Shown piece by piece: positions 7,692 through 16,957 of a stretch of 64,000 bases of DNA. The number at the start of each line of letters is the position of its first letter. The first letter of the stretch is position 1. The notes below the pieces were generated by a model that was not told the origin of the DNA, made no database searches, and saw only the letters and a list, made by a program, of their open reading frames with translations. The position numbers were made by a program, and so were the translations under genes. The DNA is from SIG78 sp045587205 (GTDB taxonomy: Bacteria; Verrucomicrobiota; Lentisphaeria; Victivallales; Victivallaceae), in the NCBI GenBank assembly GCA_045587205.1, contig JAZNBV010000047.1, forward strand, positions 1 to 64,000, written 5' to 3'.

Positions 7692-9935
7692 GTGAAAAAG
7701 TTTTTGAGTTGTTGCGCGGCGGTATGGCTGTGCTGCAGTGGAATGCCGGCTGCAGAGAGTATTCAGATCCAGAATATCCGTATTGTTACTGCGGAGAAGG
7801 CTTCCGGTATTGAAAAATCCGCTGCCGGTGAGTTGAGCAGACATCTTGGAAAAATATACTCTTCCCCGGCGGAGATCAATGGGCAAAAGGCGGAAACGGC
7901 AACTTTTTATGTGGGGCTTTCGCCGGAAGCGGTTGCTGCGGGGTTCATAAATCTGCCAGCCGGAGAAAATCTGCCCGGCAAATTCGGGGTCTTCCGGCGC
8001 GGAAACAATTTTCTTTTTTACGGATATGATACACCCAACGGAGATATTTATACACTCAAACACAACTGCGGAACTTTGCTGGCAGTGGAGTATTTTCTGC
8101 AGAAATATCTGAATGTAAAGTTTTTTCTGCCCGGTGATGAGGGCGTAAAGTACACCCGTGACTGCGCAATAATCTTTCCGGCAATGCAGGATCTGCCGAA
8201 ACCATCTTATGAGTCGCGCGGATTCCAGTCGGCAGGCAAGAATGTGGATAAAAAGAGTATGATGCTCTTTTTCCGCCGGAGATTGGGGCAGGTTCCGGAG
8301 TGGAGCATACGCGACTATTATTACCAGATCTACAACAAGTGGAACAAGCGTTTCAAAGACAAGCCGGAGATGTTTGCACTGCACAATAATAAAAGGATCA
8401 ACGCCAAATATCCGCTGCATTTCCCCTGTACCAGCAACCCGGCAGTGGTAAAACAGGTTATAGATGATGTAAGATATGTCATAAAAAAGCGGCCTTCGAC
8501 AAAGGTCATCCGCTTTTTCTGCGATGCTCCGGTCAAAGGCTGTGAATGTGCCGAATGTACCGGTTCGCCCGCCGGAAAACTCACACGCGGCGCAGATTAC
8601 AGCGAAACAGTTTACGCATTTTTCAGCCAGATCGGCAACACGCTGGTCAAAGATCATCCCGGATTGTATTTTCATATCCAGACCAAAGGCAATCATTATT
8701 ACCGCCCCCCGCAGACGGAAAAACTGCCGCCCAATACTGTTGTCTGGGTGCTGACCGGGCATTTTCTTGCTCCGGAGTACCCGGCAGTACGCGAAATTTG
8801 TGCCAACTGGAAAAAAGCCGGCGCCAGAATTCTGCTGCACTGCTATCCGCGCCCGCCGGGGATGAAAGATTTTCCGCTGATGAATCCGCACCGCATTGCC
8901 GAACACTTCAAACAGCTGCAGGGGGCGGCAGCCGGTCTGGTGCGTTCCGAAGGCGGCGGCAAGGTGCCTTACAGTTTCAGCGCATTGAACAACTATGTGC
9001 AGAGCGCAATAATGTTTGATACTTCACTTGATGTGGAAAAAATCATCGATGAATTCTGCAGCCTTGCCGCGCCGGATGCCGCGGAGGAACTGCGTAAATT
9101 TTATGATGCAATGGAAGGTTTGCTCGAAGGAGCCGGTTTCTGGGATGAACCGCTTTTCAACTGTTACGCCAGATTCCGGCTGGAAACTCCGCGCAGACTG
9201 CTGAATGCAGCTGTAAAGAAAGCCCCGGCAAACAAGTTTCTGCAGCAGCTCTCCAAAGACTTTGCGCACTTTGAAAAACAGTCCGATGCCGCTATACCCA
9301 ACGGCAAAAGCGCTGAATATGTGCGCGAACTCTACCGGCAGTTCTCCTACCGTCAGAGTCCGGTAAAATTGACTGCTGCCGGTGAAACACTCAAACTGGT
9401 GCCGTTTGCATTTTACAATGATTTTCAGCCGGGGACAGTTACGCTTGCCGGTACAGGCAATGCGCTCAAACTGAAATTTGTCTGTCAGGAAAAGGTTATG
9501 GATAAATTTTCTGCCGCAGCCACAAGCGAAAACAAACTTTCGATCTGGAACGATGATACCGTGGAAATATTCATTGCTTCTCCGGGCAGAGAAAACCCCC
9601 ATATTCAGCTGGTGGGCAATGCCGGAGGATGCTATCAGGCATTTATCCGCAATGACCGGGGGGTGCTGGAACCGCAGGAAAAGTTTCCGGCATACTGCAA
9701 AGGCTCCCGCAATAAAGATTCCTGGAGCATCGAATGGCTGATACCTTTCAGCCAGCTTGAAAAATTCAAGGTCAAAGATACTGTGGCAATGGCAATTTAC
9801 CGCAGCCGCCCCGCCCGTGGCGGCGACCGCGTACAGCAAAGCGGCGTGCAGAAACCATTGGCCGGCGGCTACAAGTCGCTTTCCGGCCGTTTTGCCGTGG
9901 AACTCTCCGCAGATAAAAAGGCTCCAAAAGAGTAA
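7692..9935 (+). CDS. Secreted DUF4838 protein with a C-terminal CBM9-like domain
   Basis: A 747-aa exported protein starting at GTG 7692 behind an AGAGGA site. Residues 1-22 are a signal peptide (Lys-Lys, hydrophobic core, ending near PAAE). The N-terminal half resembles the alpha-glucuronidase-like N-domain followed by DUF4838: EYFLQKYLNVKFFLPGDEG, then a Cys cluster CECAEC near residues 280-284. Residues 560-740 look like a CBM9-type sugar-binding domain (DDTVEIFI ... SIEWLIPFSQL). DUF4838 proteins are frequent in Lentisphaerota and Planctomycetota polysaccharide loci. No activity is proven for the domain. The gene is not next to other polysaccharide genes here. Confidence 0.85.
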   Translation: MKKFLSCCAAVWLCCSGMPAAESIQIQNIRIVTAEKASGIEKSAAGELSRHLGKIYSSPAEINGQKAETATFYVGLSPEAVAAGFINLPAGENLPGKFGVFRRGNNFLFYGYDTPNGDIYTLKHNCGTLLAVEYFLQKYLNVKFFLPGDEGVKYTRDCAIIFPAMQDLPKPSYESRGFQSAGKNVDKKSMMLFFRRRLGQVPEWSIRDYYYQIYNKWNKRFKDKPEMFALHNNKRINAKYPLHFPCTSNPAVVKQVIDDVRYVIKKRPSTKVIRFFCDAPVKGCECAECTGSPAGKLTRGADYSETVYAFFSQIGNTLVKDHPGLYFHIQTKGNHYYRPPQTEKLPPNTVVWVLTGHFLAPEYPAVREICANWKKAGARILLHCYPRPPGMKDFPLMNPHRIAEHFKQLQGAAAGLVRSEGGGKVPYSFSALNNYVQSAIMFDTSLDVEKIIDEFCSLAAPDAAEELRKFYDAMEGLLEGAGFWDEPLFNCYARFRLETPRRLLNAAVKKAPANKFLQQLSKDFAHFEKQSDAAIPNGKSAEYVRELYRQFSYRQSPVKLTAAGETLKLVPFAFYNDFQPGTVTLAGTGNALKLKFVCQEKVMDKFSAAATSENKLSIWNDDTVEIFIASPGRENPHIQLVGNAGGCYQAFIRNDRGVLEPQEKFPAYCKGSRNKDSWSIEWLIPFSQLEKFKVKDTVAMAIYRSRPARGGDRVQQSGVQKPLAGGYKSLSGRFAVELSADKKAPKE

Positions 9936-9941
9936 AAATAT

Positions 9942-9969
9942 TTGCATAAAACTGATGTGGTATTATCTT
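9942..9969 (+). promoter_or_regulatory. Candidate promoter of the mlaEFD run
   Basis: TTGCAT, a 16-base spacer and TATCTT, in the 79-base gap before mlaE. Confidence 0.45.
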
Positions 9970-10014
9970 AATACTCAAGAGCAGTAATTAATATCAGGCA
10001 GGGTTGCAAAGCAA

Positions 10015-10812
10015 GTGAAAAAGTTTTTTATTTCCATAGGCAGAATGGTTGCCGGTGAAGTTGTTTCGTGGCGGGAATCAGTCGCTTTCTGGGGTGAAAC
10101 GGCAGCTTCGCTGGCTCTGCTTATACGTAATCCGCGCAAACTGCGCTGGAGCAATTTTGCCTACTATATGGATATGTGCGGGGCGCTGGCGCTGCCGATA
10201 GTTATACTGATCTGTTTTCTGATGGGCATAACCATAGCTTTTCAGGCTGCTGTTCAGATGCAGAAGTTCGGTACGGAAATATTTGTTGCCGACCTGGTGG
10301 GATTTTCTATGCTCAAAGAATTCGGGCCGCTGATGGTCGCTCTTATTGCCACCGGACGCGCCGGCAGCAGTTTTGCCGCCGAAATCGGGGCGATGAAGGC
10401 CGAAGAAGAGATCAGCGCTCTGACCACAATGGGTATATCGCCGGTGCGTTTTCTGGTAGTACCCAAACTGCTGGCTATGGTGATTGCTATGCCCATACTG
10501 ACAGTTTTCGGCGATATAGCCGGTCTGTTGGGCGGGCTGGCAGTAGGAAATTTTTATCTGGGATTGACTGCCGAAACCTATATCAGCCGTACAGCAGAAG
10601 TGCTTACCCCGATGGTCTTTGTGCTGGGTGTGGTCAAAAGTTTCTTTTTTGGCGCAATGATCGCGCTGGTCGGCTGCCGCGAAGGTTTCCGCAGTGCGCC
10701 TGATTCGCAGGGCGTGGGGCGTGCCGCGACCGGAGCGGTGGTGCGTTCAATACTTTTTCTGATAATCCTTGATACTGTTCTTACGGTGTTGTATTCGTTC
10801 TGGGGGTATTGA
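10015..10812 (+). CDS. mlaE: MlaE-type lipid ABC transporter permease
   Basis: A 265-aa inner-membrane permease of the MlaE/YrbE family, which moves phospholipids between inner and outer membranes together with an MCE protein and an ATPase. It starts at GTG 10015. Several hydrophobic helices are seen, and the family core EFGPLMVALIATGRAGSSFAAEIGAM (about 102-127) is present, followed by the EEISALTTMGISPVRFLVVPK coupling segment. Length is normal. The next gene, mlaF, begins one base after its stop. MlaB and MlaC homologues are not in the window. Confidence 0.95.
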   Translation: MKKFFISIGRMVAGEVVSWRESVAFWGETAASLALLIRNPRKLRWSNFAYYMDMCGALALPIVILICFLMGITIAFQAAVQMQKFGTEIFVADLVGFSMLKEFGPLMVALIATGRAGSSFAAEIGAMKAEEEISALTTMGISPVRFLVVPKLLAMVIAMPILTVFGDIAGLLGGLAVGNFYLGLTAETYISRTAEVLTPMVFVLGVVKSFFFGAMIALVGCREGFRSAPDSQGVGRAATGAVVRSILFLIILDTVLTVLYSFWGY

Positions 10813-10813
10813 T

Positions 10814-11587
10814 ATGGCAGTGTTGTCAAAGGATGTTCCGGCATTGGAAATAAAGGATCTGGCTATCGGTTACGACGGCCGCACTGTGTTGGAAAATCTG
10901 AATTTTACGGTCAAACGCGGCGAGATTTTTGCAATTATGGGCGGTTCCGGCTGCGGGAAATCGACTCTGCTCAAACATATTATTGGCATTTATCCGCCGC
11001 AGAGCGGGTCGGTAATGATTTTCGGCCGTAATATAACTGAACAGCCGCTGGAAGATTACGAAACAGCCCGGGTTTTCGGGGTGACTTATCAGGGGGGCGC
11101 ATTGCTGGGGTCGCTGACGCTGGCAGAGAATGTGGCGCTGGTTTTACAGGAACATACCCGGCTTTCTGCTGCGGAAATAAAAGATAAAGTTATGGAAAAA
11201 CTGGCGCTGGTCAATCTGGCGGACTTTGCTGACTATATGCCCAACGAGATCTCCGGCGGTATGAAAAAGCGTGCCGGTCTGGCGCGGGCGCTGGCTTTGG
11301 AACCGCCGCTGCTCTTTTTCGATGAGCCGTCAGCGGGGCTGGATCCGGTATCATCGGCGGAACTGGATAGATTGATACTTAAAATGCGCAGTGAATGCAA
11401 TTCCACCGTGGTGATTGTAACGCACGAACTGGAGAGCGTTTTTACTGTTGCCGACCGGATCGTAATGCTGGACAAAAACACCCGCACCATTGCCGCAGAG
11501 GGCGATCCGCGGATACTTAAAGAGTCCTGCAGCGTGGAGTGGGTGCGTAATTTTTTGAACAGAGATAATTTGATATATAAAAAATAG
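10814..11587 (+). CDS. mlaF: MlaF-type ABC transporter ATP-binding protein
   Basis: The 257-aa ATPase of the Mla-type lipid transporter. From ATG 10814: Walker A GGSGCGKS (43-50), signature ISGGMKKRAGLARAL and Walker B LLFFDEPSAGLDP, with the switch His in VTHEL. The GMKKR form of the signature is typical of the MlaF subfamily. An earlier in-frame start at 10769 would overlap mlaE by 44 bases; the ATG one base after the mlaE stop is preferred. It lies between the permease and MCE genes as expected. Confidence 0.95.
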   Translation: MAVLSKDVPALEIKDLAIGYDGRTVLENLNFTVKRGEIFAIMGGSGCGKSTLLKHIIGIYPPQSGSVMIFGRNITEQPLEDYETARVFGVTYQGGALLGSLTLAENVALVLQEHTRLSAAEIKDKVMEKLALVNLADFADYMPNEISGGMKKRAGLARALALEPPLLFFDEPSAGLDPVSSAELDRLILKMRSECNSTVVIVTHELESVFTVADRIVMLDKNTRTIAAEGDPRILKESCSVEWVRNFLNRDNLIYKK

Positions 11588-11598
11588 GGGTTGCAGTT

Positions 11599-12612
11599 AT
11601 GTTGGAAAACAAGAGATATTACCGCATCGGGCTGGTATCAGCAAGTGCGTTGCTGCTGTTGCTGGGAATGTTGTTTTTTCTGGGGCTGGCAGATGAATTT
11701 GCCGACCGGATCCACTTTGTCACGACATTTTCTGAATCAGTTCAGGGATTGAGCAAAGGTTCGGCAGTTAAATTCAAAGGCGTGCCGATCGGTGAAGTTG
11801 AGCGCATATCCATATTGCCGGAACAGAAGATCATCCGCGTGGATATGAAGATCGACCCGGCTGTTTTCAGCGGTTTCAACAGCGGCAGTGATAATGAACG
11901 CTCCAAACGGATATTGGAGTATTGTCTGCAGGAACGCGATGCCGGATTGTGCTGCCGGCTGGATCTGGCGGGCGTTACCGGTATGCGCTATGTGGAAATG
12001 GATTTTATCGCCCCCGGCAAGCGGCGCGCCACACCGCTGCCGGCAGTTAATGAGCCGGGAGTGATCTATTTTCCCAGTGTACCGGGCACGTTCAGCAATA
12101 TAATCGATTCGGTTGCCGTATCGCTGGATAATATTGCCAAAGTGGATATCAAAAAGATTTCCGGCGAACTGGAGGAAAATCTGCAGGCGCTGAATAATAT
12201 AATCTCCGATCCCGCGATCCGGCAGACGATCGACCGGCTGGAACGGATCACTGCCAACATCGAACAGTTCAGCGGTAATATCTCTGAAAATATGACCGGC
12301 GAAAATATGCAGAACATAATCAAAAGTGCCACAGCTTCGCTGGAAAATATCAAAGTGCTGACCGCCCAGCTCAACGAAAAGCTCGAAGCAGTTAATGTGA
12401 CCAGATTCAATGAGCAGACAGCCTCAATTATGGATTCCGGCAACCGTCTGCTGGAAGAACTCAACGACAGCAGCGGCGAAGTTGAACAGGCGCTCCAGCA
12501 GTTAAGCTCTGTATTGGGCAATCTCAATGAGCTGATCGAAGACATCAAGCGTGATCCGGGAGCACTGCTGCGCGGCAGAAAAGCTGATCCGGTGAATTTT
12601 AAAAACAAATAA
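11599..12612 (+). CDS. mlaD: MlaD-type MCE-domain lipid-binding protein
   Basis: A 337-aa membrane-anchored MCE protein, the periplasmic lipid-binding part of the Mla transporter. One N-terminal membrane helix (about 9-31) precedes the MCE domain (about 38-130), recognised by VQGLSKGSAVKFKGVPIGEV. A long helical C-terminal region (about 180-320), rich in Asn, Glu and Leu, looks like the coiled-coil needle of extended MCE proteins and is longer than in E. coli MlaD (183 aa). Third gene of mlaEFD; galE follows after 22 bases. Confidence 0.92.
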   Translation: MLENKRYYRIGLVSASALLLLLGMLFFLGLADEFADRIHFVTTFSESVQGLSKGSAVKFKGVPIGEVERISILPEQKIIRVDMKIDPAVFSGFNSGSDNERSKRILEYCLQERDAGLCCRLDLAGVTGMRYVEMDFIAPGKRRATPLPAVNEPGVIYFPSVPGTFSNIIDSVAVSLDNIAKVDIKKISGELEENLQALNNIISDPAIRQTIDRLERITANIEQFSGNISENMTGENMQNIIKSATASLENIKVLTAQLNEKLEAVNVTRFNEQTASIMDSGNRLLEELNDSSGEVEQALQQLSSVLGNLNELIEDIKRDPGALLRGRKADPVNFKNK

Positions 12613-12634
12613 GTTGAAAGCACAGAAACTTTTT

Positions 12635-13618
12635 ATGAAAAAAATATTGGTAGCCGGCGGAGCCGGATATATCGGCAGTGTTTGTACAGAGTATTTACTG
12701 GATCGCGGTTTTCAGGTTACAGTGCTGGATTCACTGGTAACCGGGCATAGCGGAGCAGTGGATAAGCGGGTGGAAGAATTTGTACAGTTGGATTTAGCCG
12801 ACCGCGACGGTTTGATAACTCTGTTTGAAAAAAAATCATTTGATGCAGTAATGCACTTTGCCGCTTTTTCTCTGGTGGGTGAATCGATGAAGGATCCCGG
12901 CAAATATTTCCGCAACAACCTCGCCAACGGTATAAATCTTGCCGATGCCGCTGTGGCAGGCAAGGTCAAACGGATAGTTTTTTCCAGTACTGCGGCAACT
13001 TTCGGCGAGCCGGAGCGTGTGCCGATAGCTGAAGATGCACCGCAAAAGCCGATCAACCCTTACGGTGAAAGCAAACTCTGTTTTGAAAAGGTTCTTGCCT
13101 GGTATAAAGCCATTCACAATATCGATTACACGGCGCTGCGTTATTTCAATGCCGCCGGTGCCAGCGCCAATTTCGGCGAAGATCACAGCCCGGAAACCCA
13201 CCTTATACCGATCATACTGCAGGTGGCGCAGGGCAAACGCGATAAAATAATGGTTTTCGGCAATGATTACGACACGCCGGACGGCAGCTGCATACGCGAC
13301 TATATCCACGTTATAGATCTTGCCCAGGCGCATATGAAGGCGTTGTATGCGCCCTCCAGCGGCCATTACAATCTGGGTACCGGCAACGGCTTGAGTGTTT
13401 TTGAGATCATAGAAGCCGCGCGCAGAGTCACCGGACACCCGATCCCGCTGGAAATTGCTCCACGCCGTGCCGGAGATCCGCCGCGGCTGATTGCTGATTC
13501 CACGCGTGCCCGCAAAGAACTCAACTGGCAGCCGCAGCTGGAAAATGCCGGGGCGATTATTGAATCAGCCTGGCAGTGGCTGCAGAAAAACCCCGCCGGA
13601 TACAATGACCGTAAATAA
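12635..13618 (+). CDS. galE: UDP-glucose 4-epimerase GalE
   Basis: A 327-aa extended SDR enzyme that interconverts UDP-glucose and UDP-galactose. The NAD-binding GGAGYIG is at residues 8-14 from the ATG at 12635, the catalytic serine region is FSSTAATFGE, and the catalytic Tyr-x-x-x-Lys is YGESK. Sugar-binding elements include RYFNAAGA and the C-terminal RRAGDPP. A TTG 21 bases upstream is in frame, but the ATG fits the family N-terminus. Placed between lipid transport and other envelope-related genes, it probably supplies UDP-galactose for surface polysaccharide or lipid headgroups. Confidence 0.94.
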   Translation: MKKILVAGGAGYIGSVCTEYLLDRGFQVTVLDSLVTGHSGAVDKRVEEFVQLDLADRDGLITLFEKKSFDAVMHFAAFSLVGESMKDPGKYFRNNLANGINLADAAVAGKVKRIVFSSTAATFGEPERVPIAEDAPQKPINPYGESKLCFEKVLAWYKAIHNIDYTALRYFNAAGASANFGEDHSPETHLIPIILQVAQGKRDKIMVFGNDYDTPDGSCIRDYIHVIDLAQAHMKALYAPSSGHYNLGTGNGLSVFEIIEAARRVTGHPIPLEIAPRRAGDPPRLIADSTRARKELNWQPQLENAGAIIESAWQWLQKNPAGYNDRK

Positions 13619-13635
13619 TTAATGGAGTTATAAAA

Positions 13636-14964
13636 ATGAATTTTTATTTTGATAACGAGCAGCCGCGGATTCCTGATCCGGATATGAAGAAGGCAATACA
13701 GGTATGGGAGCAGGGAACCAATCTCTGGAGCGAAGAATTGTTCCGGCGGATGGTTTATAAAGAAGAGGCGGTCAATCGCGTGGAACTGCCGCCGCTGCCG
13801 GATACGCTTGAAGAGTGGGAAAAACTGCGCCCGCAGATTTTGCAGAGTTTCAAAGATAATATGTACGGCATTATGCCGCCGCCGCCGGATAAACTTGAAT
13901 TGCGGCTGCTTGCACACCGCAAAGGGGTGCTTGATGATCTTGCCGACAGGTTTGAATACCGCATTATCTGCCGGATGGACAATGGGCGTGAATTTGATTT
14001 TGATATGCTTTTGTATGTACCGGTAAGCAATCCGGCACCGCCGGTTTTTATTGCTATGAATTTTGATGGCAATCAGGCGGTTGCAGAAGAAGATGATGTA
14101 CGCTTGACCCGTGCTGCGGATTGTGCGTTGAAGCGCTGGTACTCCGATGAACCCCCGGCGGGAAAAAGGAGTTTTCAGTTGGAACACTTGAATGCCCGCG
14201 AGGCTGTCAAACGCGGATATGCTGTGGCAAGTGTCTGCTATGGCGAGGTGTTTCCGGATAATCCTGACGGGTTCAGAAAAAGTATTTTTACGCTGTTCTG
14301 TTCCGAAGAAGATTTGCGTTCCGATTGCGAAGTGACATTAGGCGAATTGACCGGCGGCAGACAGCGCTGTATCGGTGCCATCAGCGGCTGGGCGTGGGGA
14401 TACAGCCGGATAGCTGATGCGCTTGAACAGCTTGGGTTCAAAGACTTTGCTGCAGTCGGACACAGCCGGCTGGGCAAAGCCGCGTTGTGGGCGGGGGCAA
14501 ATGATGAGCGGCTCAAGCTGGTTGTTTCCAACAATTCCGGGCACGGCGGGGCAGCGCCGTCGCGGCATATATACGGCGAAACTCTGACTATGCTGTGGTG
14601 TATCCGCCACTACTGGTTCTGCAGCCGGCTGGCTCAATACGCCGGGTTTGAAGAGGATCTGCCTTTCGACCAGCATCATCTGCTGGCGCTTTCCGCACCG
14701 CGGGCGGTTTATGTGGCAAGTTCCAGCAGGGATGTGGTGGCGGATCCGAAAGGTGAGTTTATTTCAGCTGCAACTGCCTCAAAAGTGTGGAAACTGTATG
14801 GGGTGGATGGTCTGGAAACAAACGCTATGCCGCCGGAAAATACCTCCATCGGCGGTATGGTCGGGTATCACGTTAAAACCGGCAGACACAGTTGGACCGC
14901 ATTTGATTGGGAAATGTATTATAACTGCGCCGATAAAATTTTCGGCAGAAAAGGTGATAAATAA
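13636..14964 (+). CDS. CE15-like alpha/beta-hydrolase (glucuronoyl esterase family)
   Basis: A 442-aa alpha/beta-hydrolase resembling carbohydrate esterase family 15, whose members cleave glucuronoyl esters linking lignin and xylan. The nucleophile motif is GHSRLGKAALWAGA, with Ser at about residue 276. It is followed by SNNSGHGGAAPSR, where many relatives have Cys in place of this second His. The catalytic His is likely in GRHSWTAFDW. No signal peptide is visible, unlike most CE15 enzymes, so it may act in the cytoplasm on an imported sugar ester. The stop overlaps the gpsA start by one base (TAATG). Confidence 0.8.
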   Translation: MNFYFDNEQPRIPDPDMKKAIQVWEQGTNLWSEELFRRMVYKEEAVNRVELPPLPDTLEEWEKLRPQILQSFKDNMYGIMPPPPDKLELRLLAHRKGVLDDLADRFEYRIICRMDNGREFDFDMLLYVPVSNPAPPVFIAMNFDGNQAVAEEDDVRLTRAADCALKRWYSDEPPAGKRSFQLEHLNAREAVKRGYAVASVCYGEVFPDNPDGFRKSIFTLFCSEEDLRSDCEVTLGELTGGRQRCIGAISGWAWGYSRIADALEQLGFKDFAAVGHSRLGKAALWAGANDERLKLVVSNNSGHGGAAPSRHIYGETLTMLWCIRHYWFCSRLAQYAGFEEDLPFDQHHLLALSAPRAVYVASSSRDVVADPKGEFISAATASKVWKLYGVDGLETNAMPPENTSIGGMVGYHVKTGRHSWTAFDWEMYYNCADKIFGRKGDK

Positions 14965-15962
14965 TGAAAACAGCAATTTTAAGTGACGGTGGCTGGGGCA
15001 GTGCCCTTTCGCGCGTGCTGGCGGAAAATGGCCACGAGGTAACAATGTGGGGGCCGTTCCCGGAATATCTGAACGAGATTGCCTCTACGCGCGAAAACCG
15101 CAAATTCCTCAAAGGCATAAAATTTCACGACGCCGTAAAGTTCGAGCCCGATATGGCAAAGGCGGTAAAGGATTGCGATCTGCTGGTGCTGGCGACTCCA
15201 ACGCAATATCTGCGCGGAGTGCTGGAGCCGCTCAAAGAGGTGTATCACACCAGTAATAATGCTTTGCTGGTAAATGTGGCAAAAGGTATTGAAGAAAATA
15301 CCTGGCTGCGAATCAGCGAAATGGTTGCAGCTGTGCTGCCGCAGGCCCGTTACGCGGTGCTTTCAGGTCCCAGCCACGCCGAAGAGGTTGCGCGTAATGT
15401 TCCTACTGCCGTGGTGGCAGCTTCCGCTGATCCGGACGCGGCAGAGCTGGTGCAGAAATGCTTTATGAATCAGAACTTCCGCGTTTACACCGGCAGCGAT
15501 GTCGTGGGTGTGGAGCTGGGCGGCGCGCTTAAAAATGTTATTGCCATTGCCGCCGGGATCATCGACGGTATGATGCTGGGGGACAACTCCAAAGCTGCGT
15601 TGATGACCCGCGGAATTGCCGAAGTAAGCCGTCTGGGCGAAGCATTGGGCGGTTCGGCTCAAACCTTTTCCGGTTTGAGCGGCATCGGCGATCTGATTGT
15701 AACTTGCTGCAGCGGACACAGCCGTAACCGGCATGTCGGCGAAGAACTGGGGCGCGGCAAAACGCTGGAAACGATCCTGCGCGAAATGGATATGGTCGTA
15801 GCCGAAGGCGTGCGCACCAGTATCGGCGCCTACACGCTGGCACGCAAATGCAATGTGGAAACCCCGATCATTGATGAAATTTACGCCGTGGTGCATAACA
15901 ATTGCAGTGCTGTTGAGGCATTGGCCAAACTTATGAGCCGCTCCGGCAAAACCGAATTTTAA
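14964..15962 (+). CDS. gpsA: Glycerol-3-phosphate dehydrogenase [NAD(P)+]
   Basis: A 332-aa enzyme that reduces dihydroxyacetone phosphate to sn-glycerol-3-phosphate, the backbone of phospholipids. The catalytic lysine segment VNVAKGIE and the substrate segment GALKNVIAIAAGIIDG are present, and the length is normal. The nucleotide loop reads LSDGGWGSAL, where the usual form is IGAGSWGTAL, so the first glycine is Ser and the second residue Asp. GGWG remains and the fold should still bind cofactor. Translationally coupled to the esterase gene upstream. Confidence 0.94.
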   Translation: MKTAILSDGGWGSALSRVLAENGHEVTMWGPFPEYLNEIASTRENRKFLKGIKFHDAVKFEPDMAKAVKDCDLLVLATPTQYLRGVLEPLKEVYHTSNNALLVNVAKGIEENTWLRISEMVAAVLPQARYAVLSGPSHAEEVARNVPTAVVAASADPDAAELVQKCFMNQNFRVYTGSDVVGVELGGALKNVIAIAAGIIDGMMLGDNSKAALMTRGIAEVSRLGEALGGSAQTFSGLSGIGDLIVTCCSGHSRNRHVGEELGRGKTLETILREMDMVVAEGVRTSIGAYTLARKCNVETPIIDEIYAVVHNNCSAVEALAKLMSRSGKTEF

Positions 15963-15979
15963 TTTACAATGGAGATGTT

Positions 15980-16837
15980 ATGAAAAAACTGCGCGTTATG
16001 AGCGTAATGGCTCATCAGGATGATTTTGAATTTGAAGCAGCCGGACTTTTCCTGCGTTTGCGCGAATATTACGGCGACAATGTTGAACTTAAAGTGCTTA
16101 CCACCAGCACCGGTTTGAGCGGTCACCACGTAATGGATACCGATCAGACCATCCGCGTGCGCGAAGCCGAAGCGATTGCCAGTGCTGATGTGGTCGGCGC
16201 AGAATATGAAAATCTCCGCCAGCTGGATGGATCTCATATCCCGGCGCAGGTATTCTGTGACCGCAATATGCTCGGCGGGCTGTGGAACGCCATACGCGCA
16301 TTTGCACCCGATTACATCATTGCTCCACCGGTGGTAACTAATCCGCTGGCAGGTATCCACATTGATCACCAGCATACTGCCGAAGCGGTGCGTCTGGTGG
16401 CGTATCAGCTGGGCGTGCCGAATGCGTATCCCACGATCAATGCTCCGCGCCAGACCCGGTTCCCGGTGCCGGCGATCCTTACTTGCCCGGATGCATACTG
16501 CAAGGAAGCGCTGTGGCATTTCGGCGTGGATTGCAACAATGTGCGTGAAAAGAAGATCAGTATGCTGCTCAAGCACAAATCACAGATCTGCGAATGGCTG
16601 CCCTTTGTCAACAGCCTCAACAACACCGATCCTGCGCTTGCTGCAGCCGAGTGGGATGAAAATGTCTGGCGCAGTAATCTGGATCGCCGCGTAAATGCCG
16701 TAAATATGCGCCACGGCTTTGACGATGCAGTGTTCCGCGAATACTTTGCGGTGACCCGTTGGGGGTTTGTGCCGCCGGCGGAGAAGGTCGAACAGGATTT
16801 CCCCTTCCTTTTCTGGAACAGGGAAAATACTCTGTAA
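15980..16837 (+). CDS. LmbE/PIG-L family deacetylase
   Basis: A 285-aa zinc-dependent deacetylase of the LmbE/PIG-L family, which removes acetyl groups from GlcNAc-type sugars. The zinc motif is AHQDD (residues 11-15, a variant of AHPDD) and the third ligand is in GIHIDHQHTAEA. No export signal. It closes the rightward run after gpsA (17-base gap). Possible substrates are a GlcNAc-linked lipid or thiol, but this is not decided by sequence. A strong bidirectional hairpin follows. Confidence 0.9.
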   Translation: MKKLRVMSVMAHQDDFEFEAAGLFLRLREYYGDNVELKVLTTSTGLSGHHVMDTDQTIRVREAEAIASADVVGAEYENLRQLDGSHIPAQVFCDRNMLGGLWNAIRAFAPDYIIAPPVVTNPLAGIHIDHQHTAEAVRLVAYQLGVPNAYPTINAPRQTRFPVPAILTCPDAYCKEALWHFGVDCNNVREKKISMLLKHKSQICEWLPFVNSLNNTDPALAAAEWDENVWRSNLDRRVNAVNMRHGFDDAVFREYFAVTRWGFVPPAEKVEQDFPFLFWNRENTL

Positions 16838-16900
16838 CACTTGATGCTGTAAAGCATCTGCGGCTGGAAAATTATTTTTTCTGTAATTCAGTTCAAAAAA

Positions 16901-16935
16901 AGGCAGCTGTAAAACTTGAGGTTTTACAGCTGCCT
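16901..16935. terminator. Bidirectional terminator between the LmbE gene and the secretin operon
   Basis: A perfect 15-bp stem, AGGCAGCTGTAAAAC / GTTTTACAGCTGCCT with a 5-base loop. On the minus strand it runs into seven T, and on the plus strand into a weaker GTTCTTTTA tail. It serves two convergent transcription units. Confidence 0.9.
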
Positions 16936-16957
16936 GTTCTTTTATACGGAATATGTA

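Noticed and set aside
7641..8906. 421-aa open frame antisense to the DUF4838 gene
   Set aside because: No motif, and it overlaps the well-supported HAD/DUF4838 junction.
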